Source of the DNA: Craterostigma plantagineum
Lineage: Eukaryota; Streptophyta; Magnoliopsida; Lamiales; Linderniaceae
Length of the DNA stretch: 64,000 bases
Direction: 5' to 3'
NCBI GenBank assembly: GCA_027422505.1
Contig: JAPQWV010000051.1
Location: 1,951,501 to 2,015,500, forward strand
Under the pieces are notes generated by a model, which ran no database searches, had not been told where the DNA came from, and worked only from the letters and a program-made list of their open reading frames with translations. Positions within the stretch are counted from its first letter, which is position 1. The number at the start of each line of letters is the position of its first letter. Below, one piece after another: positions 34,466-46,831 of this stretch. The position numbers and the translations under genes are program-made.

Positions 34466-35105
34466 ATTTGGAACTGGGATTATTATGGACGTGCGGTAAG
34501 ATCATTTATCAGACACAATAGGTATATATAGATGTGTTCATTAATATTATACTATACTAGTGAATTGGCGCGTGCTTGCCACAAGGAAGACTTATACCAA
34601 GTCTTTTTTTTTTTTTTTTCCGACTCAATTTGTCTGAATACCTTTTTGTTGTAGTGGTGCTTCTCAAAGTGCTCGTCATTTACTTCAGTGAACCCGCGAA
34701 AGAAAAAGACAACATATATTAAGTGGAAAACTGACTCCAAGTTACTCATCGATACGACGACTTGCTTTAGTTCTAGTGGAAGACTGAAGAATAATGTTGA
34801 TTTTTGCCAGTATTATTTTGTTATATATTAAGACTTAGCTTATTTCACACTACTATTTTGCCATTATTATAAACAAATAACTTGATGGCTGACATAGCAT
34901 GAATATGCATAACCAATTTACAGTCCGATAATGTTAACATTCTTGTTGAAAGTTCAAACTTCATATCATATATATTGTAATGCACTAAAATTCTATCTCA
35001 AACTTTTTACTTGATATTAGAATAAAAAATCAAAGATTGATTGACCGATGTTGTTAGTCCTATTTCTAATAATAGCTTACATTACATTAAATATTATTAA
35101 CAAAA
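34466..35105. repeat. RLP2 upstream region, end of unit 2
   Basis: Matches 25752-26387. It ends at ...ACAAAA immediately before the TC of the large Helitron. Confidence 0.8.
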
Positions 35106-35489
35106 TCTATATAATATAAAAGTAGGATAGGGACCCTATTGTGATGACACGTGGCAACAAATTCCCCCTCCCCCTCTCGGAAAATGTGAAAATTACGTTT
35201 GTTTTCGTTGAATGTGTATGGAAGTCGTCTAAGTTCATTGTACGATTGTCTAACCATCTTTTTTTTGCTGACGTGGCGGACCAAGAGTCATTCTATTCCC
35301 TTTTTGTATTGTTCAGAGCCAAACGTCTTAGTAATAAATGGACTCTCTGTATCTACCCATTTTTTTCAAACGTTTTTTGCATTAATGGTAATTAATATAA
35401 GAGATATTGAAAGACAACTTAGTCGGTACATGGAGAGCCAACAGTCGTCCATTTCTTAATCACCCAACAATCGTCCATTTCTTAATCCA

Positions 35490-36462
35490 CCATGTTCATC
35501 GTACGTAATGATCAAAAGCGTCTCATTCCATTGCGGGCCAGTCCTCAAAGCTTCGTACACCTCCTTCACCAGCTTCTGCCCGTTTGCCACGTCGTGCGAT
35601 GGGTGGTCGTCGTTCGCCGAAAAACCCATCAGATTGAAGTACCTCGGCTCGATTACGGCTGCCTCTTGACGTGGCTCGTCGAGCCGTGGGAGGTCGCCGA
35701 GTAGACGAAGAGGCGATTGGCTACGTGGGTCCGGGGATTGAGCTGAACCACCGATCGAAGACGACGAACTCGCCGCCGAGGCGAGCGTAGACGGGCACGC
35801 TCTCGGGCTTGAAGCCCTTCATGACGGTTTCGGACATGTTGGGAGACACGGTGAGGGCTGTTGGACGAAGCCCGACATGGTGGGGACGGTGAGGTTTGCG
35901 CTGCCGAAGACTTGCTGCTCGACGGCCTCGAAGGAGTGGGCCGGGTCGGAATCGACGTAGTCGGCGTCGTCGGTGAAGCATATTGCCGGTGACGTTCGGT
36001 CGGAGGAGAAGTAGTTGCATTCTTCATCGACCCCAACATGTGGTCGAAGGATCTGTTGCCGAGTAGACGAAGAGGCGATTGGGCTGCGTGGGTCCGGGGA
36101 TTGAGCTGAACCACCGATCGAAGACCGAACTCGCCGCCGAGGCGATCATAGACGGGCACGCTCTCGGGCTTGAAGCCCTTCATGACGGTTTCGGACATGT
36201 TGGGAGACACGGTGAGGGCTTGCTGGACGAAGCCCGACATGGTGGGGACGATGAGGTTTGCACCGCCGAAGACTTGCTGCTCGACGGCCTCGAAGGAGTG
36301 GGCCGGGTCGGAATCGACGTAGTCGGCGTCGTCCGTGAGGCATATTCCCGGCGAGGTTCAGTCGGAGGAGAAGTAGTTGCATTCTTCGCAGGTGACGCCG
36401 TCGATGGATGGGTTGACGGATTTCTTCATCCACCCCAGCATGTGGTCGAAGGATCTGTTTTC
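35490..36462 (-). pseudogene. Captured non-specific phospholipase C (NPC) fragment
   Basis: On minus, pieces typical of plant NPC phosphoesterases appear in order: [78 protein letters not shown]. After a gap come [21 protein letters not shown] and [11 protein letters not shown]. NPCs hydrolyse phospholipids. The fragment lacks the protein ends, has an in-frame stop after NYFSSD and several shifts. It contains an internal direct duplication of about 360 bp (35699-36059 versus 36060-36450). It is GC-rich compared with the surrounding Helitron, which marks it as foreign to the element. Confidence 0.85.
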
Positions 36463-36515
36463 TAGGACTAAGACAATTTACTTACACTGAAACTCTCTAC
36501 TGTATTATGCAAGAG

Positions 36516-36670
36516 AGCGTTACAAGTTACTTACACTACTATTATCAGTAGTGTAATTGAAGTTATTACTTACACTACCGTTAGTAATACAGCAATGTCA
36601 TTACTTACACTACCGTTAGTAATAGGGCAATCTGTCATTACTTACACTACTGTCATCAGTAGTGCAATTT
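36516..36670 (+). repeat. Degenerate tandem repeat with 'acttacacta'
   Basis: Three to four units of about 40-60 bases built on 'attacttacactaccgttag' and variants ending in 'agtagtg'. Non-coding. Confidence 0.75.
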
Positions 36671-38241
36671 CAATCGTAACATTTGTTATCACTGTGTTTG
36701 TTTGCGGCGATATTTTATTTTGCATATCAATGTGATATTGGCATATTATGTTTGTTTAACCGCAGTGATGACTGGGGTAATGTTGTGTAAACGTCATAGT
36801 TAACCTTATGTATGTTATCAAAGTGTTTTAATATGCTCATTTGAGGTAATATTTATTGTGATAGTTACTAATATTTGAAAATCAAGTATTAATTTTAATC
36901 TTTAATTACAAGCATGTTATATAATTCATCAATAGAATTATTGTATTTCTCTATGCATTAAACATAGATTTCTTTAACCTTTATTAATTATAAGTATTTT
37001 ATATGGTCCTTCAATGTATTTATTTTATTTTTTAAGCTTTAATAGATTACTCAGTTATTATTATAAGTAGTTTCTATAATCCTTCAACATAATTCTTTTA
37101 TATTTTTAAGCATTAAATATAAATTTTTTAAGTTTAAATATGTTGGTTAAGTAATTTAAAATAGGAATAAGGGTATATCTAAGGAATGAAAAATTAAAAG
37201 ATAAGTGATAATTTGTCCAAAGAAATATTGAAAATATCACTCCATCACGGTAATAGAGGAGCACCCCTGCTTTTTGGGAGTGATCCAAAAGCTATATCAC
37301 CCCGTTTTCATCACCTCGGTGATCCTCCATCACGGTGACACGCTAAACAAACGTTGTGATTAGAAAGCGATGGAAGGATCACGGTGATCTTTTGGAGAGT
37401 CAGTCCAAAACAAACACCCCTAAAAGTATACACAATGATATAATTGACGTATTTATAACCGATTAAACTTGGCTATATTGATTCACGTGTTTTTTTTTTC
37501 CAGGTCTTCGTGTGGATATAATTATAATAACATAGTATGGTCGTGATAAAGAGTTTGGTCAATCGTTACGACTTCTTCGAAGTCTAACATTATTTTATTA
37601 GCTTCATTTTCTAACGCGAAAGTCCAAGTCTTTTGCTGATTGATAAGATAGGTCACAACTATGTTTTGTTAATACGACTGATCGAGGAATACACATATTC
37701 TGATCAATTTTCATATATATTTAAGGGATGTATGTCTTTAAGTTTGTAAGGCTGATGTATGTCTTTTAAAATTGTAATGCTGCTGAAAACGTGCGATTGA
37801 TAGTGAAATTGCACGACTGTTGACATTGGACAGGTCTACGCCGTTTGAATGCATTTCGATAGGCGTACAGTTTTTCACCAAGAAAGAAATTCTATAATAA
37901 TTTTGTTTTTCATTCATACAATTTTTCCATGAAGGTATGGAGTTTTTTTCCCATTACGTTCAAGACAAATAGGCCGATAACATTGTAGCGCATGCTGATT
38001 GGGTGGTATTTTAAAACAATTAGTTGTATTGGCGTAGAAGGTCAAATTAATCAAGCCACATACATTTAATATATATATATATATATATATATTATTCATG
38101 CTAGATACATATATATTAGTTTCCTCTCCACTCCCCTTCCTCTTATTATTCATGCTAGATACATATACATGCAGTTATTATTGTGTTATGTGATCTCTAT
38201 TTTGGAATCCTCCCAATTACTTAGCCAGCTTGCCAGCTGAA
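36671..38241 (+). other. AT-rich Helitron interior
   Basis: No gene recognised. 37805-38006 is repeated at 43122-43310. An (AT)n tract lies at 38068-38091. Confidence 0.6.
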
Positions 38242-38634
38242 GGTTTTGAATTATCACAATAGGTTTCGTATTGAAGTGATTGTTCACGATGGTTGTGAGT
38301 CTGCCAACTTTGTAATATTTGACGGACCTGCCCGAAAACAGTTGACTACTACTGCTGAAGAATTAGCCGGTTCCCTGGTTAGAAGCATTTATTATTTGAG
38401 CTTGCATTACACGTATTTTGGTCTGTAGCTTATTTTGGGTTTCTGTTCTGGCAGGTTGATATGCATGCTTCGGAAGATACATCGGGCGTGTCTAAAATCC
38501 CTCAATGCATTCTCGATTTAGTTGGGAAGGCGTTCCGCTTTCAAATCAAGATAAATGCCTTAGCTTCCCACGTTTCTTCTCCAACTTTGTCACTTCGCCA
38601 AAGACCTTTTACCATAGGAATGGACTTGCTATGA
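38242..38634 (+). pseudogene. Captured RPA70-like OB-fold fragment
   Basis: Two exon-like pieces: about 38242-38377 and 38455-38634 (CTG|GTTAGA donor, GGCAG acceptor, same phase). They encode FRIEVIVHDG, ANFVIFDGPARKQL, TAEELAGSL, then VSKIPQCILDLVGKAFRFQI. This is the pattern of the C-terminal single-strand-DNA-binding OB fold of replication protein A large subunits (Rep_fac-A_C). The reading stops at TGA 38632-38634, soon after the conserved part, and the N-terminal domains are missing. The zinc-ribbon cysteines of true RPA70 are not visible. RPA-like genes are frequently found in plant Helitrons. It is either the remnant of an element-encoded RPA gene or a captured host copy. Confidence 0.7.
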
Positions 38635-39817
38635 AGTTTCTTCTCCTGTCGATCCAAAATTTGAGTTGAACTCGTATGAGAGATTTTCTTTTAGGTCGGG
38701 AGGAGGAGATTCAAAGGTTTGGCTCATACTTTCGCAACATAGGCACGTGGAAGACGTTATGGATTTGGACAATTCGAATGATAGCTCAAGTCTATAGGCA
38801 ACTCTGCCAATCCGTTCAATAATGAAAAAAAGGGCCGATAAAATAGGGGCTAAGCTCATCCACATTGAATTCCAGCTCACGCTATCGATTATCTGCGTAG
38901 CTCTTTTGTCGATCCTGAGCTGCCTTAAGCCTCTCTCGAAGAAGCTGTACTTTTTCAAAAGAGCGATGTTCGACACTTTCGGCCATAGAGAGCTTCATAG
39001 GGTGGCATTCCTATACTTGAATGAAAGCTATTGTTGTAGGCGAACTCCATCAACGCTACATATCTATCCCAGCTACCGCTGAGATTCAAAACCACCGCAT
39101 GTAACATATCTTCCAAAGTCTGGATTGTGCGCTCTGATTGCCCATTTTATACTGATTAAACGGGTTTGGTTGATATTTCTTTTTATTTTTTATTGTGTTT
39201 TCATGATTATGACAGTGAATTACCTTCTAAAATCCCTCAATGCATATTCCTCTTAGGTTTTGCTACACATGTTGAAGATATCTAATGCAAGTGACGAAAT
39301 TGATAACGAATTTATTGAGTTGAACAGACTATTCACTGTTACATGGTCGAACTAAACTTTACACGGGATATTTGATACCTATTCTTTTTCTACTATTGAC
39401 ATAGGAATCAACGGCCCAAGGTCCAGTAATCCACAGAGAAGCAAAGAACGATAAACGGTCCCTCGAGAAGAAACAACTCAGCGAGCGCTTGAGTCCACCG
39501 ATCTATTGAAGCCCAAGTTCATTTGATGATCAATATGACTTATTTGCTCCAAAGAACATAGAACGCCATAAAGATCATCTCGATCCAACGGCTTGAGGGC
39601 CATTCTCGAAGGTGTTTTAAATATTAACCTATTACTTATTTTATCTTAGTTGAGGAGTTGAACTTTTAAGAATATTGACAAGATATTGTTGCATTCTTCT
39701 TCATATAATGTGACCGATAGTTTCTTTATATGATGCCTCTCTAAATATGAGTGTTTTGTCAAACCATATCTTGATCATCGACATCATATAATATTTTGAT
39801 AGGACAATTTCCAATTG
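38635..39817 (+). other. Helitron interior, unrecognised
   Basis: A 115-codon minus frame (38629-38976) and a plus frame (38822-39082) overlap; neither is recognised. 'ctaaaatccctcaatgcat' of the RPA fragment recurs at about 39229. Confidence 0.5.
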
Positions 39818-40237
39818 ATCTACGACCCTTACTCTTCTGACTACTTGTGGATCTACGATTTTAAGAGCATCTCCAACAGCTCCTCTACCTATAAAGTTGC
39901 AACAGTACAATTCCTCCAGCTATAGAGTTTGAACAGTATCATTGAACTCCAACAATCTCCTCTATATTTTCCTCTATATGGATTAATCATACTATAATCT
40001 ATTATATTTAATTTAAAGTATGCAATTTCGTTATAATTTGAATTTTAAAATAATTTATTGAAAGACTTTTCACAATAATTAAGTGATCTAAAATATTCAT
40101 TAATTTATTTTATAAATGAAATAATCATATAATTTTCCAAAACACTATCAAAAAAATAAATTACGAAGTTTTAGGTAATACATATTTAATCATGATTACA
40201 CATATAATTAAATAATTAAAGGATAAAAGAAATTAAA

Positions 40238-40288
<51 letters not shown>

Positions 40289-40521
40289 GAGTGTGAACAG
40301 TGCCAACTATATAGCGTGTTACTGTTCAATCCCCCAATTTTGGTGTGGCGTTTGAGGGGTCGTTGGAGCTCCTCCAACCTCATACATGGTGTCCAACTCC
40401 ATGTATAGAGGACCCTTGGAGATGCTCTAAGGTCAGGAAAGGTATTTGCAGTTGTTCCCATGACTGGACTGAAGGTTCTTCCACTCACCCCAATAGAAAA
40501 CGCATAGAAAAGACCCAATAA
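39818..40521 (+). pseudogene. Captured CCCH zinc-finger (RR-TZF) fragment split by a MITE
   Basis: 39818-39864 encodes IYDPYSSDYLWIYDF. After the MITE, 40431-40521 encodes VRKG...SHDWTEG...THPNRKR and stops. Reading across the MITE and one TAA target copy keeps the frame. The arrangement (YSSD, Y-F-K-V-R, SHDWTE, HP) is that of the arginine-rich region and first finger of plant tandem CCCH proteins, which bind RNA. Cysteines expected before SHDW and after WTE are Gly here, and two Arg positions are Cys, so the finger is dead. Only about 45 codons are captured. Confidence 0.65.
39865..40427 (+). mobile_element. PIF/Harbinger-type MITE
   Basis: 563 bp. Ends GAGCATCTCCAA and TTGGAGATGCTC (inverted), flanked by TAA at 39862-39864 and 40428-40430. 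It contains a (TA)n(TG)n tract at about 40240-40285. No transposase. It interrupts the CCCH fragment inside the Helitron. Confidence 0.85.
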
Positions 40522-43500
40522 GGTACTCTATTTTATTCATACGATTAAATTATTACATACAGTATGATTAGTTTTTAGTCAAGTCTCGAATTTAAAATTA
40601 GGGACTTTATGATATGTATTTGAGTACAAAAGAAGGCATCGCTTGAAGGAGACAACAGTAAATTCACACACGGCAAGTTCTACTATTGGCTACACCCATC
40701 GTGCGACGGGACTGACAAATTCGTTGAAAGATTGACTCAAAGTGCTCGAAGCATATGTTCAACACGCTAGCACACCGTAATTGATTTTTAATGTCATGTT
40801 GTTATTTATCAACCTGTATTCGTTTTATTTTTTTGTCTGACCTGCCCTTCCTTCCTGAGTTTATGTTTGGTTTGTTACATTTCCTCTTTTTTAAGCGATT
40901 GTTATTGGTTTTCTTAGCAGTTAAAAGTGTCTCCGAGCAGCAATATGACTTTTTCTTATCTAATGAGTCCATTCGCTGCATACATTTTTTTATTTTCTTC
41001 TCGGCGAATTGGGTAATAATTTACGCGCCTTTGTTGACGAGGATTTCTCGCGAGGCGCGGGATGACTATACAAAGTTATCAGTACTACAACAATTACATA
41101 CTATATCTCATCAAATATATCATATTATTTTTTCGATAAAATTCAAAATTTGGATTTTATTTAGTATGTTTTATATTATAAAAGCAACACAGCAATAAAT
41201 CATCATATCGTAAAAAAAATTATTTTTGTAAAATAATTTTAATTAATGAAACATAATTGAAAACAAAGAGCTATAGCTATAATAATGATATATATTAATT
41301 ACACACATTGATGATTCATTAAACACGTAAAATAACCAATTGTCTCAAAGTAGGTATCGAGCAAAAACAGTGCAAATGACAAAAAGAAAAACATAACATG
41401 GCCATGAACAGAGCTCATCGTTAACGGACACTTAAGGCCCATTCAGTGGGGGCTAATATTAGTTGGTTGCTCGGTTGACGACTACTTTCACAAATAATCG
41501 AAGAACGATACTGTTCGTTTATTATGCTTACTCTTCCATGTTGTTTCTCATTGTTACATACTTGCAAATCTAAAGTCATTGTATCAGTCTTACATTTCTG
41601 GAACAGTCTTACATTGTTACTAGCAGTCTTGCGAGATCTTACAGTTTACACAGTTGTAATCAGTCTTGCCAGTTTGGAATCTTACAAAGCTACATATATA
41701 TACTTGACAAGCAATTTTACACAAATTTGCAGTCACACACCAGTGTGATCTTGGAAAATCACAAATTGTTGTCTTACACTGATGCAGCCTTACGGCGGAG
41801 TATATTAGGTCAATGGACGCGAGTAATTCTGTTCTGTGATGAACATATTGCTGCATATTTTTCTGCACATATTATTCTGTCGTGGCTGCACAATACACTG
41901 TCATCAGATAATATGCCATTTAGAGTGCCTAAACTATACAACAATTGGGCTGGCGGTTCTGCCCGGTTAGATCCCACTTATTCGGGGTTTGGCACGAGCT
42001 AGGATGGCCTTGCGCTGGAACAGGGCGGGGACCGAGTCTGTGACAAAAACTATGGACGGGTAATTCACAAAATATTACACGTTTTTAGTAATGGCAAACA
42101 TATGGACGATGCACTGGGATTTTTTTTAGTCATGAAATTTAAATATTTTCAAATATGTTATTCATGCACAGAAAAAAAAATTAAAAAAGAGAAATTGTAA
42201 GGAGGGATGTGCTTTAGTCGTGGTTGGTATGTACATATGTTTAGTACTACACTATACATTACTGAAGTGCATGGCTCTAGAAAATTCAAGTATTCTAGAT
42301 ATGGAAATGGTGGTGGGTTATTAATTATTGCAAATTTTATTTCCTTCGTACCATCCCAAATGATGAGTCGTTACAATAGTACTGTAGGAAGGCTGTTCAG
42401 TTATATCGGTGAAAGAGTGCTGTGAATTTCGTGAAGTGTGAACACTTCGTAGGTGTAAGAATACGACTTCTGTGACTTTAGAAGCTTCATCAAGGTATGA
42501 GTTACATGGTGTATGACAGTTGCAGTGTAACAGTCATACACTGCTTATTTAAAAATTATAAGAAGATTAGAATCAATAATATAAATGTCATTTTTTGTCT
42601 CGATATTTTGTTATTTTATGGACGACTTTAAAAATTTTTGTTCCAATGTTGCCACCACATAAAAAAATAATACATAATTCTTCGCTCATATGCAAAGAAT
42701 TTCGCTGTAGAGTCATACACTGTCTATGTAAACATATAGTACATCAATTGTTGTATGGCAGAAATGTGTTTAAGTAGATAAAGATATCAATGTTGTATGG
42801 CAGAAATATGTTAATGCTGTTATCTATATGTCTTATTCTACAGCTGAATGGACTATTTTGCTGTATGGATGCGATGTGCTTGGACATATTTAGGAAATTT
42901 AATAGATGTATGACTGTTAAAAATGTTAAAATGCTTAGAATGTAAGACGGGTAAATAATTGTTCGGCCATAGATACTCGACAAATATATGCCGTTCATAT
43001 CATGTGTATATTAAGTTTGTCGCAAAAATAGTGCCGTCTACGCAAAGACTAAACATTTTCAATATCACGCTTATTGACATTAATTAAGCTGCCTGCATAT
43101 CAATTTTCATGTATATTTAATTGCACGATTGTTGACATTGGACAGATCTACGCCGTTTGAATGCATATCGATAGGCGTACAGTTTTTCACCAAGAAAGAA
43201 ATACTATAATAATTTTCTTTTTCATTCATACAATTTTGCCATGAGATATGCAGTTTCCATTACATTCAAGAAAAATAGACTGATAACATTGTAGCACATG
43301 CTGACTGAGTGGAAATTTTGGAATAAAAAAGTTATGCAGCTGTAATTATATATATCGTAAGTATTGAACATGAAAACAATTTAACTTAATCTGTTTCATA
43401 ACAGCCATACGAGTCTTACAATAGGATATGATATATTTGTTCAAGCTTCCTGCAGTCCTACAAATGTCAGGCTTCAAACAATCTTACAAATATCCATCAA

Positions 43501-44622
43501 CCCCGGACTTTCATCACAGATGATTAAATAATTAGTGTTCTTTATTGACTTCGCAGTTTCATTAATCTGACTCCAGCAATATTAACTGAATTAAAATAGA
43601 GTATATTAATTGCATGATTGCCAATCGTCAGATGATAACGATGTTGTGCATTGATTTCACGTTGCTCAAAATACAGAAACATTGGATGGGTATTAATGTC
43701 GTATTTAATGCCAGTCAACCTTAAATTAATCAGATGCATTTGTACAATACTTTGATATTCACAATAATAACCCCGATATACATATATATCTGCATCATAT
43801 TTTATTGGAAGCATTTCACCAATATTGCATTGTCCCGGTACCGTATGGCTACTGAGCTACCTACGGTATTGAAACAGTGTCTGAACAATATTCGCACCTC
43901 AATGGCAAACATAATTACCAGCATTGATGGAGAATTCAGTCTACATCAAGACTCACCAAATCGGATTGAACACCACGAATGACAGACTCCGCTCAGTTGA
44001 AAACCTGCCCTCCGTGCAACTATTGTAGACAACCATTGCTTGGAGGTTCGCAATAGACTTCTTCGCATCACGAACAAGCTTGGTACTGTGCAGATGTTAG
44101 AGATTAATGTGCAATCATCATTTCAGATATGTTGACACTATGAATGTTTTGGATAATACAGCTGATAGTCAGTATTGCAAACAAACAACAATACACTGTT
44201 TATCGTCAAATTATGCACCGGAAAAGCAAATAAATCATCGTATCGTAAAAATAATATTTTTTGCAAACTGATTTTATTTAATGAAACATAATTAAAAACA
44301 AAGAGTTATAGCTATAATAATGATATATATTCATTACACACATGATTCATTAAACACGTAAAAGAACTCATTGTTACAAAGTAGGTATCGAGCAAAAACA
44401 GAGCAAATGAGAAAAGAAAACCAGAAAATGGCCATGAAAAGAAGTATAGTGAGCTCATCTTTAAAGGACACTTAAGGAAAATCAATACAAGTAACGGTCT
44501 TACATGTTATTTTCTGGTTTCATCAAGAGTAATTCATCCTTCATGTTATTTATCTGCATAAACGAGTAACTTTTTTCTTATTAACATATGTATCGTGTAT
44601 ATACTTGGGATGAACAAGAGAC
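40522..44622 (+). other. Helitron 3' interior, unrecognised
   Basis: The longest frame is 135 codons (40791-41198, Phe/Leu-rich, not recognised). 41200-41436 is repeated at about 44228-44475. 43122-43310 repeats 37805-38006. 41530-41790 holds short 'cagtcttac' repeats. No further captured gene could be named. Confidence 0.5.
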
Positions 44623-44650
44623 CCCGTGCATCGCACGGGTCTAAACCTAG

Positions 44651-45466
44651 TATCGTAAAAAGAAAAAGGTCGAATAAAAAAAGCATTAACTTTCTTAAAA
44701 GGTCGTAATGTTTGTAGGCCAAATTAAAATAGGACACTAAATACACATGTTTTTGTTTTGGATCACTATGTTTGATAATTGTAAAAGTAGGTCACTAACT
44801 ATCTATGTCAAAACAAATTTCGGTCACCTTCTCATTTTTGGGTCACTAAGTATATGTGTTTTCAATTTTGGGTCGCTAAGTATATATGTTTTAAGGTTTT
44901 GGGTCGCTATATTGAATCTATTATCGCATTCACAAAAACATAGTGACCCAAACTTGAAAACATGTAAACTTAGTGACCCAAAAATGAGAGGGTGAGCCGA
45001 ATTTGTCTTGACATACATGGTTAGTAACCTATTTTTGCAATTATCGAACACAGTGACCCAACAACAAAAATATGTATACTTAGTGACCTTTGACCATGTT
45101 TGTATTCTTGGTCCTTTCGTCATTCTATTAAAATACAACTATATATGATATTAATATAAGAAGAATAGGGATTGAATGGCATTACTCTTATAATTTAAAG
45201 GTCAACATTACATAAATAGGACCATCTCTCACGGAAAGACAATCCGCATCGATGTTCATTCATCTCAAAAATTTTGGAATCAACCAATACACAATAAATA
45301 GCATCTATCTAGATCTAAATCCATAACACAGTATTTCACCCAAATCCGAAACTAGTTCATGGGATACGATACTTTCAATTTTTATTAACCTTATTAATTT
45401 GTACTGAAAATAAAATTGAATGATAGAGCGTTCACAAGGGCCTAAACTCTTGCATTATATAAATCT
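44651..45466. repeat. Spacer 2, 5' part
   Basis: Continuation of the duplicated spacer (matches 26388-26763), but with about 450 extra bases (44770-45215). These are rich in short direct and inverted 'gggtcact/agtgaccc' units that spacer 1 lacks. Confidence 0.75.
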
Positions 45467-45952
45467 CTAGTTTTTCGCCCGTGCAATGCACGGGTTTTAA
45501 ATAGTAAAAGTAATATAACCTTTATCAATAGATTTTCCGTTAAACAAACCATAAAAAATTTAGCCAAAGCAATATGCAGGAAGAAACATGATACATATTT
45601 TTGATGTCATATTCGAGTTTTTGTGAGATCTTGAATGTTCTTACACGTGAGCAGTCATGACCACATCGTAAACTCCGAAGAAGTGAATCCCACCAGACAC
45701 ACCACCGCAAGACAACCGGAAGCGCAACAACGTCGAAGGCCATTTATGGTAGGGAATTTTATATGGGAAGGCGGGCTTTTATTATTTCTCCAGCTCAAGG
45801 GCCACCATCGTGCTCCTTCTCTTCCTCGAAAGATTTTCCGACAACGAAGAGCTCAGGAATTATTGCACGACTGTGTAAGAAGCATTTTTCTCAGCTTGCT
45901 TCTTTAGGCACTTATGTCATGGGAGCGTTTACCTGGAGAAAACCAAGCTGCC

Positions 45953-46052
45953 ATGGCAGTATTTTTATCAGCTTGCTTCTTGGTCTTAGTTGGATCGCAA
46001 CAGCAACACCACTCCTTTGAAGGCATGCCCGACGTCAACTTTCTCTTTCAAG
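45953..46052 (+). other. Possible captured first exon with a signal-peptide-like start
   Basis: ATG 45953 opens MAVFLSACFLVLVGSQQQHH followed by SFEGMPDVNFLFQ, and ends at a good donor (CAAG|GTAGGT) at 46052/46053. A hydrophobic start then a polar stretch looks like the first exon of a secreted protein. No family is recognised and no second exon is seen. It is absent from the spacer 1 Helitron. Confidence 0.3.
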
Positions 46053-46831
46053 GTAGGTAAAATTTGTAGGCATACTCTCAAAAAGACTATTGTAAATGGT
46101 AAAAACATAACCTTTGAGAGAATAGGTAGGGGTCCTAACACAAGATAAAGTTAATTACAAATAGCCCATAAATATTATTGAGCATAAACTCAAACACGTT
46201 CAAAGAAAATATATAACCCCACAAAAAAAAAAAAATTAAACCAACAAGCCTGCATTTAAGCAAAAGGTTATTCAAATGGTCACTCGTCGTTCAAAGATTA
46301 GTAAATCATCTCTTATCTCCTCTTCTGTTTCAAGATAAGAACACAAATGGTTATTCGTCGATCACAGATTAGTAAATCATCTCTTATCTCCTCTTTCTGT
46401 TTCAAGATAAGAACACCGAATAATTACCAATTGATACAGAAGGACTTGAAATTATGAATCAAACCTATTTCTTCATCTTCATCACCCAATTTGAACGCAA
46501 GAAACAATAATAAGATTGAAATCGCATGAAGTAAAACCGGCGAAAAATATGTAATCGAAAAAGAAAAAAACTGCAACCTTCAATGTAATCAAGAATCCGG
46601 TCCATGAAATTGAGTTGCGTCTTCTTCTTGGGTGAGAAGCAAGTGAAGACACACTTTCGGATGGCTTTAAATTCTGGAAAGCCGATTTTGATGCAAAGGA
46701 GATAGAGATGATGAAGCCGACCACATTGATTCGCCTAGGCCGCTTAGTCGTACAGTTAACTTGGCTGCTTCTAAATTTTCTACTTCAGAGCTGAAAACCT
46801 TGCAAGACACCAAAAAATAAAAACATAAATA

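Larger units (their letters stand above)
35106..44650 (+). mobile_element. 9.5-kb gene-capturing Helitron
   Basis: Starts TCTATATAATATAAAAGTAG at 35106 after host A. It ends with hairpin CCCGTGC/GCACGGG (44623-44639) and CTAG at 44647-44650 before host T. Removing it joins ...ACAAAA to TATCGTAAAAAG, which is what unit 1 has at about 26375-26395 (CAGAATATCGTAAAAAG): an exact empty site at an A|T target with no duplication, the Helitron hallmark. 'ACACGTGGC' lies near the 5' end, as in the other Helitrons here. No RepHel protein is seen, so it is non-autonomous. It carries fragments of at least three host genes plus a nested MITE. Confidence 0.9.

Noticed and set aside
36690..37425. MITE-like interval with 'gtgtttgttt' at both ends
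   Set aside because: The inverted match is short and imperfect, and no target duplication is visible.
40791..41198. 135-codon frame in the Helitron as a gene
   Set aside because: Phe/Leu/Ile-rich, AT-driven composition and no recognisable motif.
45540..45907. Overlapping frames in spacer 2 as host genes
   Set aside because: Frames on both strands, no motif, and the region lies in a Helitron.
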